This document shows, piece by piece, positions 35,584-43,969 of a stretch of 64,000 nucleotides of DNA; the first letter of the stretch is position 1, and each line of letters begins with the position of its first letter. A model generated the notes under the pieces. That model saw only the letters and a list, made by a program, of their open reading frames with translations. It was not told the DNA's origin and did not search any database. The position numbers and the translations under genes were made by a program. The DNA is from Achromobacter seleniivolatilans (GTDB taxonomy: Bacteria; Pseudomonadota; Gammaproteobacteria; Burkholderiales; Burkholderiaceae_B), in the NCBI RefSeq assembly GCF_030864005.1, contig NZ_CP132976.1:5022001-5086000 (forward strand), written 5' to 3'.

Positions 35584-36471
35584 ATGACCGCATTTTTCGA
35601 CTTGCCCGTACGCCGTATCGCGGCCAATGGTATCCAGATCGCCGCGCGTATCGACGGGTCTGGCCCGCCGTTGTTGCTGCTTCATGGCCACCCGCAGACG
35701 CATGCCATCTGGCACCGCTTGTGGCCGGAACTGACCCGGCACCGTACCTGCGTGGCGGCCGATTTGCGTGGTTATGGCGACAGCGACAAGCCCTTGGCAA
35801 GCGACGGTCACGCAGCGCATTCCAAGCGTGAAATGGCGGCCGATATGGCCGGCTTGATGCATGCGCTTGGGCACGAGCGGTTCGAGGTGCTGGCGCATGA
35901 CCGTGGCGCACGGGTGGCCCACCGGTTGGGGCTGGACCACGCGGGCGCCGTCTCCCGCATGATGCTGCTGGACATCGCCCCGACGCTGGACATGTACGAA
36001 GGCACGACGCGGGCCTTTGCCCAGGCGTATTACCACTGGTTCTGGCTGATTCAGCCCGCGCCTGGACCTGAAACCATGATCGAACACGACCCGGTGTTCT
36101 ATCTGCGGTCGGTCATGGGCGGGCGTCCCGGCGGCCTGGCGCATTTTTCAGCCGAGGCCATGGCGGAATACGAACGCGCGGCCCGGCTGCCGGGCTGGGC
36201 TACCGGCATCTGCGAGGACTATCGCGCTTCCGCCACGGTGGATCTCGATCACGACCGCGCGAGCCGTGCGGCGGGCGAACGCTTGGCCATGCCAGTGCGC
36301 GTGCTGTGGGGCGAGCGCGGGGCCGTGGGCAAGAACTTCGATGTGCTGGCGCTGTGGCGGGCTGTGTCGGACGAGGTGTCCGGCAAGCCGCTGCCGGGCG
36401 CGCATTATCTGGCCGAAGAAACCCCGGATGCCTTGCTGGAAGAGGCCCGCGCATTCTTTGATTTGCGCTAG
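35584..36471 (+). CDS. Alpha/beta hydrolase, haloacetate dehalogenase-like
   Basis: A 295-aa alpha/beta-hydrolase preceded by AAGGAG nine bases upstream. The nucleophile Asp lies in LAHDRGARVAHRLGLDH, which matches the HDRGxRxxHRxxLDH motif of fluoroacetate dehalogenases. HGHPQTHAIWHRL gives the oxyanion region, AYYHWFWLIQP the halide-binding His-Trp, and GAHYLAEETPD the catalytic His. The family hydrolyses C-halogen bonds in haloacetates, though related members act as esterases. It is last in the Bug-leuC-leuD group after 26 bp. Confidence 0.85.
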   Translation: MTAFFDLPVRRIAANGIQIAARIDGSGPPLLLLHGHPQTHAIWHRLWPELTRHRTCVAADLRGYGDSDKPLASDGHAAHSKREMAADMAGLMHALGHERFEVLAHDRGARVAHRLGLDHAGAVSRMMLLDIAPTLDMYEGTTRAFAQAYYHWFWLIQPAPGPETMIEHDPVFYLRSVMGGRPGGLAHFSAEAMAEYERAARLPGWATGICEDYRASATVDLDHDRASRAAGERLAMPVRVLWGERGAVGKNFDVLALWRAVSDEVSGKPLPGAHYLAEETPDALLEEARAFFDLR

Positions 36472-36550
36472 CCGAAAGCTGTCAATCAAGCCTGGGCGGC
36501 TCATAGGGATATCCAAAAAGGGACGCACCCCGGGTGTTAACCTTCGCCCC

Positions 36551-36787
36551 ATGAATCGTTACTTCGCCGATCTTTCCGAATTGCCCGACCCTGAAGACGC
36601 GCAACGCGCCTTCAAGGCGACGGACTCGCCCTGCGTGGCCGTCTGCTCCACCCTGTTTGACGACATCTGCCGCGGCTGCGGCCGTACGGCCATGGAAGTG
36701 GCCAACTGGGTCTTCATGTCGGACGAGGAAAAGCGCGAGGTCTGGATACGCATCAAGGCGCAGGGGTATCCCCGGCGCAACAACTAA
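36551..36787 (+). CDS. DUF1289 family small cysteine protein
   Basis: A 78-aa protein from the ATG at 36551. The DUF1289 pattern is SPCVAVCSTLFDDICRGCGRT, giving C-x3-C and C-x2-C (about residues 28-46), followed by the conserved WVFMSDEEKREVWIRI. Four cysteines suggest a metal or Fe-S site. Function is unknown. The gene stands alone between the dehalogenase-like gene and a glycosyltransferase gene. Confidence 0.85.
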   Translation: MNRYFADLSELPDPEDAQRAFKATDSPCVAVCSTLFDDICRGCGRTAMEVANWVFMSDEEKREVWIRIKAQGYPRRNN

Positions 36788-36876
36788 GGGCGCAGCAACG
36801 CCCGGATTTCCGGACCGTCTTGGGCATGTCATATGGCGCGGGCTAAATCGCGCTATTGCCCACTTCCGGCTCTATC

Positions 36877-37917
36877 ATGCGCATCGTTCTGGTTACGGAT
36901 GCCTGGCATCCGCAAGTCAATGGCGTCGTCCGCACCTGGACGACCATGCAGCAGATTCTTGGTGAATGGGGCCACGAGCTGATCGTGGTGAACCCGCAGG
37001 GCAGCCGGACCATTCCGGCGCCTTCCGAACCCGATCTGCGTCTTTGCCTGCAACCGGGCCGGCAATTGCGCCGCATCCTCGGCGATACCGTGCCTGACGC
37101 TTTGCACATCGCCACGGAAGGCCCCCTGGGCCTGGCGGCGCGCAGAATGGCTTTGGCGCGAGGGTGGCGTTTCACCACATCGTTTCACACCATGTTTCCC
37201 GATTATTTACAGGCGCGCATGGGCATTCCGGCCGCCTTGCCGTGGCGCTATCTGCGCTGGTTTCACAAGCCGTCGCAACGCGTGCTGGTGCCCACGCCGA
37301 CAGTGCGCGACATTCTGGTGCGCCGGGGCCTGGTCAACCTGCAAGTCTGGTCCCGCGGTGTCGACCCCCGCAAGTTTCAGCCTGGCACCAGTCAGGCGTT
37401 TCAGGATCTGCGCCGTCCCGTTTTTCTAAGCGTGGGCCGGGTGGCGCGCGAGAAAAACCTGGACGCCTTTCTGTCGTTGGATCTGCCAGGCACCAAGGTC
37501 GTCGTCGGCGCCGGGCCGGATGAGGCACGGTTGAAGAAACGTTTTCCCGACGCGGTGTATCTGGGCATGCAGCAAGATGACGCGCTCCCGGGGCTGTACG
37601 CCGCCGCGGATGTATTCGTGTTTCCCAGCCTGACCGACACATTCGGCCTCGTCATGCTTGAAGCCATGGCATGTGGCACGCCGGTAGCCGCGTTTCGCAG
37701 CGAGGCGCCGCTGGCGGTCGTGACCCCGGGCGTCACGGGCTGTCTGGACGACGATCTGGCCCATGCCTGCCGGGCTGCGCTGCCGCTGGACCGCCACGCG
37801 GTGCGCGCGCACGCGCTGACCCGCAGCTGGGATTCGGTGGCCAGCGATCTGCTCAATGCCCTGGTGCCGCTGGTGCCGGACGCGTCATCCCGCCCGTCGC
37901 TTGCTCAGGCTGGTTGA
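36877..37917 (+). CDS. GT4-type glycosyltransferase
   Basis: A 346-aa GT-B glycosyltransferase from the ATG at 36877: MRIVLVTDAWHPQVNGVVRTW is the N-terminal block of the mannosyltransferase/GPI-GlcNAc subgroup. The C-terminal half has VFLSVGRVAREKNLDAFLSL and the nucleotide-sugar EX7E motif in FPSLTDTFGLVMLEAMACGTPVAAF (core DTFGLVMLEAMACG). Likely acceptor is a membrane lipid or polysaccharide; not determinable. No signal peptide. Confidence 0.88.
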   Translation: MRIVLVTDAWHPQVNGVVRTWTTMQQILGEWGHELIVVNPQGSRTIPAPSEPDLRLCLQPGRQLRRILGDTVPDALHIATEGPLGLAARRMALARGWRFTTSFHTMFPDYLQARMGIPAALPWRYLRWFHKPSQRVLVPTPTVRDILVRRGLVNLQVWSRGVDPRKFQPGTSQAFQDLRRPVFLSVGRVAREKNLDAFLSLDLPGTKVVVGAGPDEARLKKRFPDAVYLGMQQDDALPGLYAAADVFVFPSLTDTFGLVMLEAMACGTPVAAFRSEAPLAVVTPGVTGCLDDDLAHACRAALPLDRHAVRAHALTRSWDSVASDLLNALVPLVPDASSRPSLAQAG

Positions 37918-37982
37918 TCTGGAACGAATTTTTCAGGGACGGATTTCCTCGCGGCACGTCAAACCGGTACAATCTCCGGCAA

Positions 37983-38135
37983 TCCTGAGGAGCGTTGCGA
38001 CGACCTTGCGGTTCCCGTCAGCGGATTCAGACCTCGGTCTTTCTCCAATCTGACTCGCGGAACCCGGTTCGCCAGGCTCAGGAATCCTTGTTCAAGCGTT
38101 GCGCACTGCGCGACGCTACAGCAACGGCGCTCACC
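37983..38135 (+). promoter_or_regulatory. S-adenosylhomocysteine (SAH) riboswitch
   Basis: Conserved strings GAGGAGCGTTGCGAC (37987-38001), GCCAGGCTCAGG (38071-38082) and CAACGGCGCTCACC (38122-38135) match the SAH riboswitch consensus in order. P1 is TCCTGAG (37983-37989) with CTCAGGA (38077-38083). The pseudoknot is GAGCG (37990-37994) with CGCTC (38128-38132). P4 is AGCGTTGCGC (38095-38104) with GCGCGACGCT (38108-38117). It lies about 105 bp before the ahcY start and should activate ahcY when SAH accumulates. Confidence 0.93.
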
Positions 38136-38239
38136 TTTGTCGCATATGGCGGGAAAGGCGAGCACTCGACTGTCGTGGTGTATTCGCGTTGTCCGGCCAT
38201 ATCGTGCGCCGTTCGATATTCACGTGGAGCCTACACACC

Positions 38240-39658
38240 ATGAACGCTGTGACTGATAAATCCTTCTCCGACTACCTGGTTGCCGATATGTCGCTGGCCG
38301 GCTGGGGCCGCCGCGAACTCGCAATCGCTGAAACCGAAATGCCTGGCCTGATGGCCATCCGCGAAGAGTTCGCCGCTACGCAGCCGCTCAAGGGCGCGCG
38401 CATCGCGGGCAGCCTGCACATGACCATTCAAACCGGCGTGCTGATCGAAACGCTGGTGGCCCTGGGCGCTGAAGTGCGCTGGGCGTCGTGCAACATCTTC
38501 TCGACCCAAGACCACGCCGCTGCCGCCATTGCCGCGTCGGGCACGCCGGTCTTCGCCGTCAAGGGCGAAACGCTGGAAGAGTACTGGCAGTACACCCACA
38601 AGATTTTCGAGTGGAACAACGGCGAAAACGCCAACATGATCCTGGACGATGGCGGCGACGCCACGTTGATGCTGCACCTGGGCACCAAGGCCGAGAAGGA
38701 CCTGTCGGTTCTGGCCAACCCGGGCAGCGACGAAGAGCGCATCCTGTTTGCCGCCATCAAAGAAACGCTCAAGCGTGATCCGAAGTGGTACTCGACCCGC
38801 CTGGCGCTCATCAAAGGCGTGACGGAAGAAACCACGACCGGCGTGCATCGCCTGTACCAGATGTCGCAAAAGGGCGAGCTGGCGTTTGCCGCCATCAACG
38901 TCAACGACTCGGTCACCAAGTCCAAGTTCGACAACCTGTACGGCTGCCGTGAATCGCTGGTGGACGGCATCAAGCGCGCCACCGACGTCATGATCGCCGG
39001 CAAGATCGCGGTTGTGGCCGGTTACGGCGACGTGGGCAAGGGTTGCGCCCAAGCCTTGGTCGCCCTGCGCGCCCAAGTCTGGGTTACTGAAATCGACCCG
39101 ATCTGCGCCCTGCAAGCCGCCATGGAAGGCTTCAAGGTCGTGACGATGGAAGAAGCCGCCGCTCATGGCGACATCTTCGTCACCGCCACCGGCAACTACC
39201 AGGTCATCACGCGCGCCCACATGGACGCCATGAAGGACCAGGCCATCGTCTGCAACATCGGTCACTTCGACAATGAAATCGACGTCGCCGGTCTGGCCAA
39301 CTGCAAGTGGGAAGAGATCAAGCCGCAAGTCGACCACGTGATCTTCCCGGACGGCAAGCGCATCATCCTGCTGGCCCAAGGCCGCCTCGTGAACCTGGGT
39401 TGCGCCACTGGCCACCCGTCGTTCGTGATGTCGTCGTCGTTCGCCAACCAGACGATCGCCCAGATCGAACTGTTCACGCGCAACGAAGCCTACAAGTCCG
39501 GCGAAGTCTACGTGCTGCCCAAGCACCTGGACGAAAAGGTTGCCCGCCTGCATCTGAAGAAGTTGGGTGTGAAGCTGACGACGCTGCGTCCTGATCAGGC
39601 CGACTACATCAGCGTGCCGGTGGATGGCCCCTACAAGCCCAACCACTACCGTTATTGA
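38240..39658 (+). CDS. ahcY: Adenosylhomocysteinase
   Basis: A 472-aa enzyme from the ATG at 38240; the open frame to 38099 is riboswitch leader and not coding. [22 protein letters not shown] is the expected N-terminus, [22 protein letters not shown] and [21 protein letters not shown] are substrate-domain blocks, [13 protein letters not shown] is the NAD motif, and [11 protein letters not shown] the conserved C-terminus. It cleaves SAH to adenosine and homocysteine, relieving inhibition of methyltransferases. It is followed by a membrane protein gene and metF. Confidence 0.97.
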   Translation: MNAVTDKSFSDYLVADMSLAGWGRRELAIAETEMPGLMAIREEFAATQPLKGARIAGSLHMTIQTGVLIETLVALGAEVRWASCNIFSTQDHAAAAIAASGTPVFAVKGETLEEYWQYTHKIFEWNNGENANMILDDGGDATLMLHLGTKAEKDLSVLANPGSDEERILFAAIKETLKRDPKWYSTRLALIKGVTEETTTGVHRLYQMSQKGELAFAAINVNDSVTKSKFDNLYGCRESLVDGIKRATDVMIAGKIAVVAGYGDVGKGCAQALVALRAQVWVTEIDPICALQAAMEGFKVVTMEEAAAHGDIFVTATGNYQVITRAHMDAMKDQAIVCNIGHFDNEIDVAGLANCKWEEIKPQVDHVIFPDGKRIILLAQGRLVNLGCATGHPSFVMSSSFANQTIAQIELFTRNEAYKSGEVYVLPKHLDEKVARLHLKKLGVKLTTLRPDQADYISVPVDGPYKPNHYRY

Positions 39659-39778
39659 TCGGTTGAAAGCACAATAGGAAGGTGCCGCGCCATGTTGGCG
39701 CGGGCTTTCCGAGCCGCGGGCTCACCCGGATCGCCTGTCGATTACGGGTCCGCGGCGCGCTAAAACAGGAGTTCGAAC

Positions 39779-40117
39779 ATGGTGACATTGATACTCGTCT
39801 GGATCCTGAACGCGGTGGCCCTGTTGGCTGTTGCCTACCTGTTGCCCGGCATTACCGTAGCCAGTTTTGGATCCGCGCTCATCGCTGCGCTGGTGCTGGG
39901 TCTGGTGAATATGCTGGTCAAACCGGTACTGGTGCTGCTGACGCTGCCCATCACGATCGTCACCCTTGGGCTCTTTCTTATCGTCATCAACGCCTTGTTG
40001 TTCTGGTTCGTCGGCTCCGTGCTGAAGGGCTTCCAGGTCAACGGGTTCTGGTGGGCCGTGGGCGGTGCCATTTTGTATAGCATCATCTCTGGTCTGCTTA
40101 CCAAACTGATTCCCTAA
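39779..40117 (+). CDS. Four-TM 'phage holin superfamily IV' type membrane protein
   Basis: A 112-aa protein with four hydrophobic segments (about 2-21, 29-49, 53-77, 85-108) and AGGAG before the ATG. GLVNMLVKPVLVLLTLPITIVTLGLFLIVINALLFW (core VNMLVKPVLVLLTLPITIVT) is the family pattern. Despite the name it is not phage-derived as far as the context shows; such genes often sit between ahcY and metF in betaproteobacteria. Function unknown. Its TAA overlaps the metF ATG by one base. Confidence 0.85.
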   Translation: MVTLILVWILNAVALLAVAYLLPGITVASFGSALIAALVLGLVNMLVKPVLVLLTLPITIVTLGLFLIVINALLFWFVGSVLKGFQVNGFWWAVGGAILYSIISGLLTKLIP

Positions 40118-40959
40118 TGTCTGACTCGACTTCCCCCGCTTTCAGTCTGGAATTCTTTCCCCCGCGCGATCTGGCCGGCCAAGAACGGCTGGTTCGCGCT
40201 GCCAAGCAGATGCTGGCGATCCAACCCAAGTACGTCAGCGTGACTTTCGGCGCGGGGGGTTCCACGCGCGCCGGCACGGCGGATGCCGTGCGCACGCTGC
40301 GCAACCTGGGTTGCGATGCGGCGCCACACTTGTCGTGCGTGGGCGCCACGCGCCAGGATCTGCGGGACATTCTTCAGACCTACAAGAACGAGGGCGTGCG
40401 CCGTGTGGTTGCACTGCGCGGCGACCTGCCTTCGGGCATGGGCGGCGACGCGGGCGAACTGCGCTACGCCAACGAACTGGTGTCGTTCATTCGCGAGGAA
40501 ACGGGCGATTGGTTCCACATTGAAGTGGCGGCCTATCCCGAAATGCACCCCCAGGCCGCGAGCCCTACGGCTGACCTGGAGCATTTCGTGACCAAGGTGA
40601 ACGCAGGCGCCGATGCCGCGATCACGCAGTACTTCTTCAACGCCGATTCCTATTTCGACTTTGTCGATCGGGCGCAGGCCAAGGGAGTGCGCGTGCCGAT
40701 CGTGCCGGGCATCATGCCCATCACGAATCACACGCAATTGCTGCGTTTTTCGGAAATGTGCGGCGCGGAAGTGCCGCGTTGGATTCGTCTGCGTCTGGCT
40801 GAGTTTGGCGACGACAAGGCCTCCATTCGCGCGTTCGGCGTGGATGTCGTGACCGAGCTGTGCCAGACGCTGCTGGACAATGGCGCGCCGGGCTTGCACT
40901 TCTATAGCTTGAACCACGCGGAAGCGCCGCTGGCGGTCTGGAAGGAGCTGGCGCTGTAA
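40117..40959 (+). CDS. metF: Methylenetetrahydrofolate reductase
   Basis: A 280-aa TIM-barrel flavoprotein. FSLEFFPPRD at the N-terminus, VTFGAGGSTRAGTADAVR, VALRGDLPSGMGG, IEVAAYPEMHPQAAS, KVNAGADAAITQYFFN and VPIVPGIMPITNHTQL are the standard MTHFR blocks. It makes 5-methyl-THF for homocysteine methylation, linking directly to AhcY, which produces homocysteine. It overlaps the membrane protein gene by one base, so translation may be coupled. A terminator follows. Confidence 0.96.
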   Translation: MSDSTSPAFSLEFFPPRDLAGQERLVRAAKQMLAIQPKYVSVTFGAGGSTRAGTADAVRTLRNLGCDAAPHLSCVGATRQDLRDILQTYKNEGVRRVVALRGDLPSGMGGDAGELRYANELVSFIREETGDWFHIEVAAYPEMHPQAASPTADLEHFVTKVNAGADAAITQYFFNADSYFDFVDRAQAKGVRVPIVPGIMPITNHTQLLRFSEMCGAEVPRWIRLRLAEFGDDKASIRAFGVDVVTELCQTLLDNGAPGLHFYSLNHAEAPLAVWKELAL

Positions 40960-40979
40960 ATCAGCGCTTGCTGCAACGT

Positions 40980-41006
40980 AAAAAGCCGGCGCTTGCCGGC
41001 TTTTTT
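40980..41006. terminator. Terminator between metF and the second Bug receptor
   Basis: AAAAGCCGGC (40981-40990), loop of four bases (GCTT), and GCCGGCTTTTTT (40995-41006). The stem is GC-rich with A and T tracts, so it acts in both directions for the convergent genes. Confidence 0.88.
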
Positions 41007-41023
41007 ACGTCTGTGGCGAGTAA

Positions 41024-42022
41024 TCAATCCGCGTATACGCCCACCTTGCGGATGATGCCGCCCCACTTGTCCACTTCCGATTGCAGCCAGGTCTGCAGGC
41101 CTTCAGGGCTCTGCTTGGATTCAGGCACGATCTCGGCCCCCAGTTCCGCCATCTTTTGCGTAAAGACCGGGTCCTTCAACGCCGCGCGCAGCGCCGTGTT
41201 GAACTTGGCGATGGCCTCGGGCGGGGTGCCCTTGGGCGCGTACACACCGTGCCAAACCTTCACTTCAAAGCCCTTCAATCCGCCTTCCTGCAAGGTGGGC
41301 GCATCGGGCAAAGTCTTGATGCGATCCAGCGTAGTCACGCCAAACAGTTTCACGCGTTCCGCCTTGATCTGCGGAATGGTCTGGGTGGTTTGATCGCACA
41401 GCACGTCGACCTGGCCGCCCAGCAGCGCCGTCATTGCGGGCGCTGTACCGGCATAGGGAATGGTGGTGAACTGCACGCCCAACGACTCTTGCAGCAACAT
41501 GCCGCATAGCTGCGATACCGCGCCCAGGCCGGCGTTGGCCAGATTGACCTTGTTGCCGTTCTCTTTCGCGTACTTGATGAAACCCGCCATGCCGTCGGCA
41601 GGCAGATCCTTGCGGCCCAACAGCGTCATGGGCACATCCGCCACCTGCCCCACATAGGCAAAGTCCGTCAGCGGATTGAACGACAGCTTGCGGTACAGCG
41701 CCGGGGCCGTTGCCATGCCGTTGTGGTGGATCAGGAAGGTATAGCCATCTGGCGTGGCGCGCGCGACGTGCTGGGATGCCAGCGTGCCGCCCGCGCCGGT
41801 GCGGTTTTCGATGATGACGCTTTGCCCCAGTGTCTTGGCCATGGACGCGCCCAGGCTACGCGCCACAACGTCCGTAGGGCCGCCCGCGGCAAAGGGCACG
41901 ACCAGCGAGATGGGGTGATTGGGGTAGGCATTCTGCGCGCTGGCCGATCCCCAGGCCAGGCAGGACAGGGCCAGCAGCGGCCAGCCGGCACGCGGCATCG
42001 CGCGTCCAAAAAAATGGGACAT
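41024..42022 (-). CDS. Bug family tripartite tricarboxylate receptor (second copy)
   Basis: A 332-aa receptor with a signal peptide ending near GSASAQ. HPISLVVPFAAGGPTDVVARSLGASM and NRTGAGGTLASQHVARATPDGYTFL follow the Bug pattern. No TctAB genes or regulator are next to it. It differs from the first Bug protein (32450-33430), so the two probably bind different carboxylates. A terminator separates it from metF. Confidence 0.92.
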   Translation of the reverse strand: MSHFFGRAMPRAGWPLLALSCLAWGSASAQNAYPNHPISLVVPFAAGGPTDVVARSLGASMAKTLGQSVIIENRTGAGGTLASQHVARATPDGYTFLIHHNGMATAPALYRKLSFNPLTDFAYVGQVADVPMTLLGRKDLPADGMAGFIKYAKENGNKVNLANAGLGAVSQLCGMLLQESLGVQFTTIPYAGTAPAMTALLGGQVDVLCDQTTQTIPQIKAERVKLFGVTTLDRIKTLPDAPTLQEGGLKGFEVKVWHGVYAPKGTPPEAIAKFNTALRAALKDPVFTQKMAELGAEIVPESKQSPEGLQTWLQSEVDKWGGIIRKVGVYAD

Positions 42023-42175
42023 GTCTCGCTCCTCGTGGTTTTCTCATGGTCCGGGCATAGCAAATGCGACGGGCGTGGGCCAGTGTGGCGCGTTCACACC
42101 CAGATGAGAATTCGCCGTTTCACAAGCCAGCGTTCGGCCAGCGGAAAGGAGGGTTTACGCGAGATGCAGAAACAC

Positions 42176-42204
42176 GAAAGCCCGCAGCAACTGATTGCGC
42201 GGGC
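42176..42204 (-). terminator. Terminator after the Anbu gene
   Basis: On the minus strand GCCCGC-GCAA-TCAG-TTGC-T-GCGGGC (42204-42180) makes an interrupted 10-bp stem, followed by TTTCG. It ends the leftward Anbu operon, 29 bp beyond its stop. The remainder of the gap 42023-42175 shows no gene. Confidence 0.65.
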
Positions 42205-42232
42205 CTCGGGAGGTGGGCATCTGACTGGCACC

Positions 42233-43096
42233 TTAGTTCGGCTGATCCTTGCCCGGATCTTCTGCCAGCACCTGCGGTGCAGGATAGCTGGGGTGCGGCG
42301 CGTTCACCGGTTCGACTCGCAGCGGCTGATGCACGCGGCTGGTCGGGACCAGCGAGCCGGGGTCTTCGGGATTGGTCCACAACGGGTCCGGGATTTCAGC
42401 AAATACCTGGCGCAGGCGTTCGCCCCAGGAGCTGCGGATCATGCGGAAGTACTCGTTGTGTTCATCGATGCTGGCAAAGTGCGTGACGCGCAGCGCATTC
42501 GTGTCGTAGACCAGCAGATCCAGCGGCAAGCCCACCGAGATATTCGAGCGCAGCGTGGAATCCATTGAAATCAGTGCGCACTTGGCGGCTTCGTCCAGCG
42601 ACGTGTCGGGGCGCAACACGCGGTCCAGGATGGGCTTGCCATACTTGGCTTCACCAATCTGAAAGTAGGGGCATTCCGCGCCAGCCTCAATGAAGTTGCC
42701 GGCCGAATACACCTGGAACAGCCGGCATTGTTCGGCGCCGATCTGGCCTCCGAAAATCATGTTCACGTTGAAGTCCACCCCTTGCTCGTGCAGGGCAGGG
42801 GCTTCGCGGCGATAGACCTCACGTACCGCCGCGCCGACGCAGCGGGTGGCCTCAAACAGGTCTGGCGCATTCCAGATGGTGTCACCGCCTTCGTCGTGCT
42901 GGCGAGCCAGCGCATGCAGAACGGCTTGGCTGACAGCAAGGTTCCCGGACGTCATCAGAACCATGACGCGTTCACCCGGCCGCTCGAAAACGGTCATCTT
43001 GCGAAAGACGCTGATCTGGTCAACACCGGCATTGGTGCGGGAGTCGGACAGGAAAACCAGGCCGGAGTCGAGGCGGGCTGCTACGCAGTAGGTCAT
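42233..43096 (-). CDS. Anbu, proteasome-type protease homologue
   Basis: A 287-aa protein from the ATG at 43096: MTYCVAARLDSGLVFLSDSRTNAGVDQIS. After Met removal the N-terminal Thr is the likely Ntn nucleophile; the Asp of LSDSRTN is at proteasome position 17 and a Lys at about 32. It fits the Anbu (ancestral beta-subunit) family. GQIGAEQCRLFQVYSAGNFIEA and VGLPLDLLVYDTNALR are further blocks. The in-frame upstream residues are not family-like. It is last in an operon of an ATP-grasp, an alpha-E and a transglutaminase gene, the association typical for Anbu; physiological substrates are unknown. Confidence 0.9.
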   Translation of the reverse strand: MTYCVAARLDSGLVFLSDSRTNAGVDQISVFRKMTVFERPGERVMVLMTSGNLAVSQAVLHALARQHDEGGDTIWNAPDLFEATRCVGAAVREVYRREAPALHEQGVDFNVNMIFGGQIGAEQCRLFQVYSAGNFIEAGAECPYFQIGEAKYGKPILDRVLRPDTSLDEAAKCALISMDSTLRSNISVGLPLDLLVYDTNALRVTHFASIDEHNEYFRMIRSSWGERLRQVFAEIPDPLWTNPEDPGSLVPTSRVHQPLRVEPVNAPHPSYPAPQVLAEDPGKDQPN

Positions 43097-43152
43097 GATC
43101 GAAAAAAAGGAAAAACCACGCCGCATTGTATTGCGGCGCGGGCGAGCGGGTG

Positions 43153-43956
43153 TTACTGCTGGCCGGACGTATTGACCTGCACGCTGATTTCCATGGATTC
43201 CTCGCCGCCGCCGGTGCGCACGCCGCGCACAGGTGAGGCCGAGTCATAGTCCCGCGCCACGGCCAGCCGGCAGTGGCTATCGGACGCAAATTGCCGGTTG
43301 GTGATGTCCACGCTGGTCCAGCCGATGTCGGGCAGCCACACGTCGGCCCAGGCGTGGCTGGCCGAGTGTTCGGTGGTGGTGTGCAGATACCCGCTGACAT
43401 AGCGGGCGGGGACGCCCAGGCCGCGCACGCAGGCCAGGAAGAGATGGGCGTGATCCTGGCAGACTCCATGGCCCATGGCCAGCACCTGATTGGCGGCAGT
43501 GGTGACGTCGGTCGTGCCAGGCTCGTACGCGACCCGGTCGCTGATCGCGTTGGCGAGCGCAAGGATATCGTCTGGCGTAGTCAGTCCGTCAGGCAGTATG
43601 CCCCGTACGAAGGCACGAATCGTGTCGTCGGCCTGGGTCAGGGGCGTTTGCACGCAATACGCATGCACCGGCAGGCGGCTGTCTTCGCTGCCCAGCACGC
43701 CCCGCGTAAGTGGCGCCACCTGCACCTGCCCGGCAACGCGCAGCTCGATTTCGGTGTGCGGGTGGTTCAACGTCAGCGTGTGGGTGATGTTGCCGTAAGC
43801 ATCCACCTGCTTTTCCAGAGCGCCGGGCGCTTCGATATGCCAGCGCAACACGCGCTGGTGTTCGTCGTCGCGCGGCGTCAGACGCAAGGTCTGGATGCTG
43901 TAGGTAACCGGCGCCGTATAGCGGTAATGCGTGACGTGCGTGATGATCTGCTTCAT
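43153..43956 (-). CDS. Transglutaminase-like protein (Anbu operon)
   Basis: A 267-aa protein with the bacterial transglutaminase-like N-terminal region (about 1-80, ITHVTHYRYTAPVTYSIQTLRLTPR at the start) and a papain-like core. The Cys is in MGHGVCQDHAHLFLACVRGLG, the His in ASHAWADVWLPDIGW, and the Asp follows in SVDITNRQ. No signal peptide, so it is cytosolic. It could hydrolyse or transfer peptide bonds made by the neighbouring ATP-grasp protein. Confidence 0.9.
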   Translation of the reverse strand: MKQIITHVTHYRYTAPVTYSIQTLRLTPRDDEHQRVLRWHIEAPGALEKQVDAYGNITHTLTLNHPHTEIELRVAGQVQVAPLTRGVLGSEDSRLPVHAYCVQTPLTQADDTIRAFVRGILPDGLTTPDDILALANAISDRVAYEPGTTDVTTAANQVLAMGHGVCQDHAHLFLACVRGLGVPARYVSGYLHTTTEHSASHAWADVWLPDIGWTSVDITNRQFASDSHCRLAVARDYDSASPVRGVRTGGGEESMEISVQVNTSGQQ

Positions 43957-43969
43957 TGCTGTCTCCGTG

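Noticed and set aside
38099..38239. Upstream extension of the ahcY frame
   Set aside because: This is the 3' part of the SAH riboswitch and leader; the ATG at 38240 gives the standard protein.
38231..39646. 471-codon minus-strand frame antisense to ahcY
   Set aside because: Same reason: mirror frame in a codon-biased gene.
39779..40117. Holin annotation as evidence for a prophage
   Set aside because: The gene lies between ahcY and metF with no phage genes nearby; the family name is only historical.
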